Below the pieces are notes generated by a model that saw nothing but the letters and a program-made list of their open reading frames with translations, did not search any database and had not been told where the DNA came from. The position numbers and the translations under genes were made by a program. A DNA stretch of 64,000 nucleotides from Albugo candida (Eukaryota; Oomycota; Peronosporomycetes; Albuginales; Albuginaceae): contig CAJNAR010000166.1 in NCBI GenBank assembly GCA_905220665.1, forward strand, positions 372,001 to 436,000, read 5' to 3'. Below, one piece after another: positions 56,628 through 64,000 of this stretch (its first letter is position 1; every line of letters starts with the position of its first letter).

Positions 56628-58237
56628 TCATTTAGCTGACGGCAAGTGTTCTTTGTCCCCACACTCGGCAAGCCACTCTTTGCAAAGTATAAAGATGTAA
56701 CCCTCAATTGCATGCAAGCTTTCTTTACGAAGTAAGACTGGCTCCTGCGTAACGATTCGGAACCCTGTCTGCCGCGAGAGCTGTGTGATGTACGCAATTG
56801 AATGCTGAAATCGTCCGGAAGTCGCAAGTTTGACCCCATCAGTTCCAACTGAAAGAACTTCAATGGAGAAAATAAGCCATCCACCATTCTCAAGCGCGTT
56901 ATGACATAATGCGAAAGTTTCTTCCAATACGCCTACATAGATCCATACATCTGCAGCGACGATGAGCTGCAATCCGTTTGGGATCTGTTTCTGTAAATAC
57001 GGAACAAGACTGGTTTCTTGAGAAAGCCAGCATCAATCAAGTGCGTCTTCACTTGAAAAAGATACACAATACCTTGCAAATCATCGTAGACACCTGTAGC
57101 CCGAGCTTTCCAAATCATTTTTGAAGATAGGTCGACCTACAAAAGATACTTTAATCAACATCCAGGCACCCAATTTCCATAAAGCATACCCCGATAAGTC
57201 TAGATGCAAACCTTCTAAGGAGCTTTCCACACAAACCAGTACCACAACCAACATCCAAAATGCAGAGTTTTTGCGAAGCTACCTTTGGCTCATGTTTCAA
57301 CAAAACATCCACAAGCAACCATGGTACTCGATATTCAAGATGATTGACTAATTTATCATCAAAAGTATCGGCCAAATGGTCAAAGACATTCTGAACGTAT
57401 TCAGGGGAGGCAGTTTTCGCAGTATTTGTCAATGATGCAAGCCAGTGCGCAGCATGTACGTGATGTGGACACTCCTGAACGATGTTCTCGTAAGCACGAA
57501 TAACCGCTTGTGGTTCAAGTGAGTGACAGATTGACTTCAACACATTGTGCGCCACACTATCCTCATCGTCCATTTTGATGACACGCATCATGTAAGGGAT
57601 TGAAAAGTAATGCTCGTCCAAATTCTGTAAAGTAACACCAAAATTGAAGCTGATCTGCGAAGACATTTTCCAGCGAAAGAAAAGATGTGAAAATGATTGT
57701 GCTGCCTCCAAATAGCAGCCATCTCCAAACAGTTTGTTTGCATTGCTTATCTTCTGTTTCATTTCTTCATCATTTTCTTGCACTCGGTCAATACAGTGGA
57801 TTGACTCTAAAATATGAAGAATCCTGCGGGACTCCAAGTGTTCTCGATCAACCATTCGTCCGACTTGATCGAAAATACAAATATGCGGAAGCACTGTGAT
57901 ACGAAAGTCCTTACAGAGTGTACGAAAAGCGCTGTTCAGAAACGAGATAAGACTCATGATTAGAAATGTTGACTTCTATTTGCAGATACCGAGCACTCAA
58001 TCGAATCGAGCTATTTTTCTTTTCTCCGAGTATCCGCAAAAAAGGATCATCGATATGCAAAGTTGAAACTCCAGAAGCATGCTCAACGACGATGCGATAG
58101 AGCTGAAGGGATATGTTTCTCCTGTTTGATTCCTCAATCTGATCGTCCACCTTGAGCATTATCTCATTGATAATTTCTGGAGAGATCCATTGAGCTGTCC
58201 ATAAACACACATTAAAATGTGTATCGCGAGAATCCAT
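56628..58237 (-). CDS. TPR-containing SAM-dependent methyltransferase, four exons
   Basis: Exons 58237-57990, 57931-57190, 57136-57053 and 56990-56628. Introns of 58, 53 and 62 nt (GTATCT...GAACAG, GTATGC...TTGTAG, GTGAAG...TTACAG) are all phase-consistent, giving 478 residues. The N-terminal 80 residues are unrecognised. A TPR-like helical region follows (about 140-260; KLFGDGCYLEAAQSFSHLF, FNFGVTLQNLD). The linker motif is YVQNVFDHLADTFDD. The Rossmann methyltransferase begins with motif I, LDVGCGTGLCG. Then come GVDLSSKMIWKAR (acidic loop), LQLIVAADVWIYVG (motif IV) and the C-terminal strands. The family comprises TPR-repeat methyltransferases of unknown substrate, and the SAM-binding residues are intact. 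Joining exon 1 is the least certain step. Confidence 0.8.
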
Positions 58238-58623
58238 ATTCGTCGTACTTTAAGATCGCATCTACTGATGTACTTATTGTCATCCGTCAAAAGCATGCAC
58301 TCGATTTTTCGTCGAGTGCTCTCACCAGCAATACCACAGCTGAGGCAATTCTGTACGTAACACGCATATCGTACGACATCTGCCGAAGTTGACGTTGACA
58401 CTGTAGCGAACAAGATCTATCCTTCTTTTACAGTTTACGAACCTGAAGCAGTGTTTCAGGTCGGACGTAAGACATCCATTCACTAGCTGTTATACTCAAC
58501 CTGTTCATTTAGGTGTCTCCTATCCAGCCAGAATACGTTCAGCAATCAAACTATTTGAAGACGAAACGAGTGGTATGATAGTGAGACCGAAGAGTACACT
58601 TTAGCTAATCCTACAATCTATCT
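58238..58623. other. Probable 5' exons and promoter of the Whirly-like gene
   Basis: This stretch separates the methyltransferase (minus) from the Whirly-like gene (plus). A frame near 58511-58590 (SYPARIRSAIKLFEDETSG) could be the missing N-terminal exon of the latter, but I could not find a junction that satisfies both signals and phase. Otherwise nothing is visible. Confidence 0.35.
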
Positions 58624-59123
58624 ATGAAGGGCTCATTACTCTTGTCTTGGGCAAAACAACGCGATGGAAGCTACGATTACACAAAAAAATTGGTACTTTT
58701 GGCTTTAATTGATGCACTTGGAGATCCATCCCAATTTGCATTTTAGTTCTTTGCACTTACGCCATCAGAAATCGGACTTGTTCTAGAAGTCCTGGATTCC
58801 AAAATTGGCGAAATAACTATCACGCATACTCCGAATCGAAATGATCAAACTGTTCAAACAACTGAGAGAATACTGAGAGTCTTTTCTCCACAATCTTCGA
58901 ATAGCTCAACTTCTCGTACAAAGTTTGAACTAGCCGGTGATTTTGATGCTACAACTACGCTCAGCACGGGCGAGACACGAGTTTTAAAGGTTTCGTGTAT
59001 GGTAGTGAGATTAAAAAGAGGATTCTGACGGAGTGTACTTGTTAGGAATTGCTCACATACTGTTTACCAAGATTGTATGGCTTTCATTCCGTACTGGAGG
59101 GCCCCTTGTACGTACATTGTTGA
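58624..59123 (+). CDS. Whirly-like single-stranded DNA-binding protein, partial model with three exons
   Basis: Exons 58624-58692, 58747-58989 and 59046-59123, with introns of 54 and 56 nt (GTACTT...ATTTTAG, GTTTCG...TTGTTAG), both phase 0. The spliced protein reads GSLLLSWAKQRDGSYDYTKKL joined to FFALTPSEIGLVLEV, then a beta-rich part. It ends in a helix, GETRVLKELLTYCLPRLYGF. This follows the Whirly fold. The YDWxKK-F-L-xxTExG block, the antiparallel sheet and the C-terminal 'KAEF...ALPHIMGW'-like helix are all matched. Whirly and MRP1/2-type proteins bind ssDNA or guide RNA in plastids, mitochondria and nuclei. Here a mitochondrial role is likely by inference. The 5' end is incomplete, and the last codons after VLEGP are uncertain because a further donor (GTACGT at 59108) could extend the gene. 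Confidence 0.6.
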
Positions 59124-59405
59124 TCTCTTCGTACTTTGTGAGTCAAAATTCCGTGTCCTAGAAACATCGGAACGAGTTCTCCCCAATCCAATCAAAGTGG
59201 CAACCAGAATCGACCGAGGAGTTCTCAGACATCTCAAGCTGGTGAATGGCCTTTTTAAGAGCAAGATGGAAGAGTTTGAGTCTAGCAAAAAAGAATATAT
59301 CAACTTCACCAAAAAGGCGTGCAAGGCCCTTATCTAAAGCTTGATCTCCGACAATCTAGAGTCTGATGATTGGCCTGAACATGACTCATTGACTACTAAT
59401 GACTT

Positions 59406-60519
59406 TTAAAACGTGATTTGTGCTCCATAGCCAAATTTGAAATCACTTTTGGCTGGAAACGCTTCTGCGGCCAGTGTAAGTAGAAAGTTGGGTAAAACAT
59501 GCGTTTCCACACTGGATGCAACGCGACCGGTCTGATCCAATGACATTGAGAGCCGGGAAGCGCCTATTTCGAATTGACCTCCCATTGTGGCATGCGATTC
59601 TCCACTATGATGATTGTAGGTCAACTCGGAACCATATTTCATTCGGTGACCTTGGATCTTACGCAGATATTGCAGCTGTAAAGTTCCTCCAGCTCCGGCG
59701 GTGCCAGCCGCAACCCAGTCATCCGCCGTATATCGTGCACAATACGCTGCTACAACTTTAACGTGTTCCCCGTGGAAGTAAGCTTCCCCTCCTAGAGCCA
59801 AACGTTTCGTCAGACTTTGGAAATATGACACTCCATATAGAGGTCCATTCGCTATTTTCATATTACAGCAAAAGTCTCGACCCATGTAGTCTAGATCAGC
59901 GAGTACTTGGCTCTCACCACCTCCTCCTTCGGAGCGTGAAGAATTAGATGAGTCGGGCTTGAGTTGCCCCTTTACTCTTAGCTTCCAATTCGATGAAAGG
60001 CGTTGATTCCAACGAGCATCCAGGAATCCATCTGGTGTGATTTTGCTCATCAAAAATGTCGAAGGATCCATTGGGTCCTCTGCGACCACGTTCGCACCAA
60101 ATTGATATAGACCTCCTGGGATCATTGACGTTCCGAGTAATATGGAATGCGAAGTGGAGAACTTTTGCCCCAATATTCGTGTGAACTCGAATCGAAATCC
60201 ATCGAAAACGTCCACACTCACTGGTCCTTTCAGCTCATTAAGAGCATTTTCATAAAGTCCAGGATTCGGTAACTGATCACGTTCCTTTTCTATTGACTCC
60301 ACCTGCTCAACGAGCACCGGAAGGTTGTCCAAAGAATGAGAAGCTTCGCCAAAATCCTAGTAGAAAAACATCAAATTTGCGCAAAAAGATTTCTCACGAG
60401 AAATTCTTCAAGCATACATTATTGGTTGAGCTTATAGCCAGCACTGGAAAGCGTTTTGAACTATACGGTTTCGATTGAGTTTCGTGCGAAGCAGCCGCTT
60501 TGCTCGAGATCGCACCCAT
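59406..60519 (-). CDS. TOM40: TOM40, mitochondrial outer-membrane import channel, two exons
   Basis: Exons 60519-60418 and 60356-59406 with a 61-nt phase-0 intron (GTATGC...CTACTAG), 350 residues. The N-terminus is Ser/Ala-rich and disordered (MGAISSKAAASHET). A short helix follows and then the porin-type barrel of alternating strands. Features typical of Tom40 include FEFTRILGQKFSTSHSILLG at the barrel start, the LDYMGRDF and GPLYGVSYFQS segments, and a C-terminal beta-signal FKFGYGAQITF used by the SAM complex. It forms the general entry pore for proteins made in the cytosol. The length is usual for the family. The gene converges with the Whirly-like gene. Confidence 0.9.
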
Positions 60520-60759
60520 TCTTGGATAGCTAATGGGTGACCACAACCAGGAATTGATACGGTATAACGATATCAACAAATTCCTAACCGGTATGGCAAG
60601 AAACGAAATATTTCTTAATACATGTCTATTTTTGCGATTTCCTAATAGCAGTGGATGGCAAATATCGCAACATCAAGAAACAATGTATTGTAAGACAACG
60701 AACTTGGGCATTCACCAAAGCAATATAAAGTCGCATGTATTGATTCTGCAGTTCGTCTT

Positions 60760-62773
60760 CTATTCTGTTGCGTCGTCTAAAAAGTATATAGAACACGTAG
60801 AGCTTCGGCAAGTTGTTTGCAAAGGGTGCGATCGCCTCTTTTTGACCGAAGGAGTATACACTTTCGAATCATGTTGTCGTGCTTTCCCTTGAACCATGCT
60901 TTTCGGATAAAGACTTGAACAAATAGTTTTCTTGTAGGACCCTGTCGTCGTATAATACAAGAACAAGCACGCCGCCACCAGCAAAAGCGCACTCAGTCGT
61001 AATCCAATCGGTAAGCCATCCCCGACCTGCGCATAAAAGAAATCGGTTTCAAATTGACTATCAGCATTCAGCCTTCGGAATTCGAAAAATATACACGCTC
61101 CAATAATCCATGCGTCATCTAAAAGCTTCAAATGATCTGTATAATTCATGATCGGTGTCATCGAGTTCTCTGCGATACTCGGAAGTGTCGTGGTCATTTG
61201 ACCAGCATGGTATTGAAGGGAAATTCGGTTACTTCCGATCGGTGCATAGAAATGTCTTTCTTCTTCGTCGATCAGACTGAATTGCTTGATGATCACCGCC
61301 AGGAAAGACATGTCCATGCAAATGAACTCGATCTCATCTTCAAGTATGGGGTTCGACGCATTATCAGTTCGTAACACGTGGGCGTATAGCGACAATGGAA
61401 GACTACACGCTGCTTCGACGATCTTGTCGAGATTGCTACTACTTGGAGCGAAATATTGCTTTCGAAAAGTTTGAAGGACTTTTATTTGTGCTTTATGCTG
61501 AACCAAGTTTAGCCCTCCATTCGTATTGTTTTCCAGCTTCTGCAACAGCTCGATGCTTTCTTGCAATTTCTTGAGTACCTGCATCGCTCGAAACATACTT
61601 CCAACAATGAGCACATCGGCTTTTGGTATCGGTTGCTGTGTGAAATCGAGCCAGCAAAGCTCTGTTCGGCAGTCTCGCTTGTGTTTTGCAAATACGTTCT
61701 CTAATGCTTCCATGCATTCTTTTCCTTTTCCCGTACCTATCAATGTCCAATTTTGACCATTGATGAAAGCGTGAAAATCTTCTCCTTGTAGCCAGCAAGA
61801 AGCTTCAACTTCCCTCAGAACGTCGCCTTGGATCGGACTGGATGGATACTCAGCATCTTGTGATGCCACTTTGATCGAATTTTCGACCAGGATATTTTTG
61901 AGGTTTGCTCGGCCAAAATAAGGAAACTCTCGCACTTCATAATCGTTCGGATCATGTATTCTTACATTTTGTAATTCATCGTCGATTGCGTTGCCATTAT
62001 GCCTTGGCTTTAAAAATGCAATTTGAAGCAAAGTTTCTTGCATGTCTACCATCCCATAATAGCTCACTTCATTGACGGGCAGAAGTGTCAGCATCTCCAA
62101 ACGATGATGTAGCACATTCAATCCAATCAAATAAAAATACGCTTTCATTTTTGTTGGGAGTATTTGAAAGTCATCGCGAGAAAAACGATAAAATCCTTGC
62201 TTTTGATCCACCCGACTATGCCTGTATAACACCGTCTGCAAATTGATAACTTGTTCCGACTCGAAAGCATCTCGATCATTTTCGAGTGCGATATAATGCA
62301 CTCGGCAAAAATCAAGCGCAAGATTATGAGCCGGAAGATCATCTTTCGGGGTTTTCTTTTTAAAATTCCTAATTTTGATAAAATCGGCTATTGTCGAAAT
62401 TCCATCCTTGATGGATTCGTGCATCGACTCCACAGAGTTGGTCATGTGTGTTTTGGATGGAAATAAGCGATAATCGAAATGACGACCACTTTTGTCAAAA
62501 AACAAAGAATTATTTTGGTGTACGATCAAGTCAGAGCGCTCTTCTTCCTTGTTTTCTGCATTGCTAAGGGTAAACAAGGCAAAACCAGCCTTGTGTGGGG
62601 ACATCGTGACGATAATGTGACAGCCAGGCAATGAATCCTCTCCCGAACCTTTATTTGTGAAGAAATGCAACCAAAGTTGTAGCAAGCCGATGAAATCACG
62701 AAAGCTCATTTGGTTTGGATTCACAACTATAGAATCAAACTTAACTACCAATAGAGTAGAACCAGAGTAGCTT
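60760..62773 (-). CDS. Hypothetical protein with C-terminal membrane segment, probably the C-terminal part of the CRIB-RhoGAP gene
   Basis: A 670-codon open stretch. If it were a separate gene, the first ATG would be at 62709. A 77-nt intron (62774-62850, GTAAAC...CATATCAG) joins it in phase to the RhoGAP exon upstream, which I think is the true arrangement, giving one protein of 993 residues. The stretch is a mixed alpha/beta sequence with no named domain. VKFDSIVVNPNQMSF and CHIIVTMSPHKAGFALF come early, a helical part (FRAMQVLKKLQESIELL) lies in the middle, and a membrane helix (about 45-65 residues before the end; LRLSALLLVAACLFLYY) is followed by a basic cytosolic tail. The single late membrane helix suggests tail or type I anchoring. 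Confidence 0.6.
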
Positions 62774-62846
62774 CTGATATGACACGCAGCGATAAACTTT
62801 ATAATAAACAATTACGCAGTAAATTCAAGCACATCCTAACACACGT

Positions 62847-63818
62847 TTACTTATGAATCAAGCCACAACGTGATTCTAATATAGAGCGAAATACCTCTAC
62901 TACCGCTTTTGAAAAAGAGACCGCGAAAATCAAGTTATCTGTCTCGATTCGCACAAGATTCGGCGCGATTACAATTGCCAACTGATCGATCCCCATAAAG
63001 TTTTTTTCCCTATTGTTAGCAACTATCACGAGAAGATCGACCAGCCATAACAAAATCTCACACTCAGTAGAGCTCAATATTGCTTTGATATGACCCGTTA
63101 AATCCTTGACCTCGTCGTTCTTGATCTGAAACATGAGCTTCTCCATCTCGCCCGGTTCGATCTCGTGCAAAATCGGCACAGTTAGTTCTCGAAACCATAC
63201 TTTCAGCAAATCCGCCAAAACTCGAACATCATGGGATGCACCGGAGAATATACCCCGATTGATTTCATCAATCGCTCGATCTCGCTCTTCTTTGTTGGGA
63301 GATTCACGAAAGATGTGAGGAACGTCGAAGCCTTTCTTGTACAGGAAGTGATGTTTCAGCATCACCAATATAGCTGGTATTCGATCATTATACCCGTTCA
63401 CAACTATCCTAGGAACCTGACAAAAATGCAGCTGAAAATGCTGGTTCACGACGTAGAGAGGATCTATGTTGCTCTCTACAGACGAGCATGATGAAGGTGC
63501 CATGCGAGAAAACACAGATGCGAAACACTTTTCTGAGAGCGAGTTGCGATGTTGACTAAATGGCGTGTCGCGTTCGGTACGAGTTCTTTTGATACTTTGA
63601 TGTGAGCCTTTGTGATGATTCTCTGTTGTCATAGAAATTGCATACGCATTTGAATCAGGCGATAATGAAGTCGCGCTGATGGCCATCAAGTAATTGACAA
63701 ATGTCTCTGTCAATCCTTCAAATCTTGCTTCCCCAAAATTGTAATGTATATGTATGTCATGCCGAAAAGCATACGGTCCGCTGATCTCATGGATGTGAGG
63801 ATGAGTAGGTGTGGTCAT
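62847..63818 (-). CDS. CRIB-RhoGAP protein (Rho/Rac GTPase-activating)
   Basis: The frame runs from the ATG at 63818 to a stop at 62847, or to a donor at 62850 if spliced onward. A CRIB-type motif near the N-terminus (ISGPYAFRHDIHIHYNF, with the spaced I-S-x-P...H..H residues) would bind GTP-loaded Rac/Cdc42-like proteins. A Ser-rich linker follows, then the RhoGAP domain (about 120-320). It has the arginine finger in HIFRESP, the helix DVRVLADLLKVWFRELTVPIL, and the conserved QLAIVIAPNLVR. CRIB plus RhoGAP is the layout of plant RopGAPs. The protein should switch off Rho-family GTPases that organise actin. The start lacks upstream context, so an additional 5' exon is possible. Confidence 0.85.
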   Translation of the reverse strand: MTTPTHPHIHEISGPYAFRHDIHIHYNFGEARFEGLTETFVNYLMAISATSLSPDSNAYAISMTTENHHKGSHQSIKRTRTERDTPFSQHRNSLSEKCFASVFSRMAPSSCSSVESNIDPLYVVNQHFQLHFCQVPRIVVNGYNDRIPAILVMLKHHFLYKKGFDVPHIFRESPNKEERDRAIDEINRGIFSGASHDVRVLADLLKVWFRELTVPILHEIEPGEMEKLMFQIKNDEVKDLTGHIKAILSSTECEILLWLVDLLVIVANNREKNFMGIDQLAIVIAPNLVRIETDNLIFAVSFSKAVVEVFRSILESRCGLIHK

Positions 63819-64000
63819 CAATGTAAGTATGTGGCCTGAGAAGTAAAGCTCCCTGATTCAAGAATTTGCGATGCACAAAAGTCAAGAACTCGATGCCGTA
63901 ACGGCCTTGTGGATTTATAAATAACTAGTCATGGCTCGAAAACGAACATTGATCACAGCGAGCAGATCTTCATGCGATGGTGGTCGATGCTCCACCATGT

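Noticed and set aside
1..64000. CRISPR arrays, bacterial operons, insertion sequences, rRNA genes
   Set aside because: None seen. The gene structure is eukaryotic, with introns, LTR/LINE elements and no Shine-Dalgarno spacing.

Overview
This window is nuclear DNA from a eukaryote with a compact genome, most likely an oomycete (water mould or white rust). The reasoning is as follows. Many genes have short GT-AG introns (48-95 nt) that I could place by reading-frame continuity. A 16-base element at 49845-49860 matches the oomycete initiator (core promoter) consensus at 15 of 16 positions. There are flagellar proteins, as expected of a zoospore former, together with an intracellular CRIB-RhoGAP, a VTT-domain protein and secreted Ser/Thr-rich proteins. 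A white-rust-like genome (Albugo type) would fit the density and base composition, but that is inference. Layout, 1-9.05 kb: transposon territory. A dead Ty3/gypsy element (217-5500, minus strand) has 178-bp LTRs that are about 90% identical, a zinc knuckle, protease, reverse transcriptase, integrase and a broken chromodomain. It is followed by a dead LINE (about 6000-9050, plus strand) with endonuclease and reverse transcriptase. Layout, 9.7-23.5 kb: a serine carboxypeptidase (minus), then on the plus strand an LSM11-like Sm protein, a PHD/triple-homeodomain protein, the ciliary protein CFAP45, a Golgi-type Ca2+/Mn2+ ATPase (PMR1/SPCA), and a probable ciliary microtubule inner protein that may run on into a helical protein. 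Layout, 23.5-30.1 kb: sparse. It holds a small hypothetical gene, a copia RNase H scrap, a signal-anchor protein with PP1-docking-like motifs, and a nuclear-looking protein with SUMO-interaction-like motifs (minus). Layout, 30.2-48.4 kb: a VTT (TVP38/TMEM64-like) membrane protein, an alpha-actinin, and a giant HECT ubiquitin ligase (minus, three exons, 4,652 residues) that fills 14 kb. Layout, 49.8-64 kb: a secreted Ser/Thr/Pro-rich protein, a MED30-like protein, a six-exon DHHC palmitoyltransferase, a conserved-looking membrane protein, a TPR-methyltransferase in four exons, a Whirly-like ssDNA-binding protein, TOM40, and a CRIB-RhoGAP that probably continues into a 670-residue membrane-tailed region. 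These are mostly independent housekeeping genes; no operons or metabolic cluster are apparent. Themes are zoospore flagella (CFAP45, the CIMIP2-like protein), actin and Rho signalling (alpha-actinin, RhoGAP), protein modification (HECT, DHHC), mitochondria (TOM40, possibly Whirly) and secretion (carboxypeptidase, two small secreted-type proteins). Most of the multi-exon models below were assembled by hand from splice signals and phase, and they should be read as predictions.
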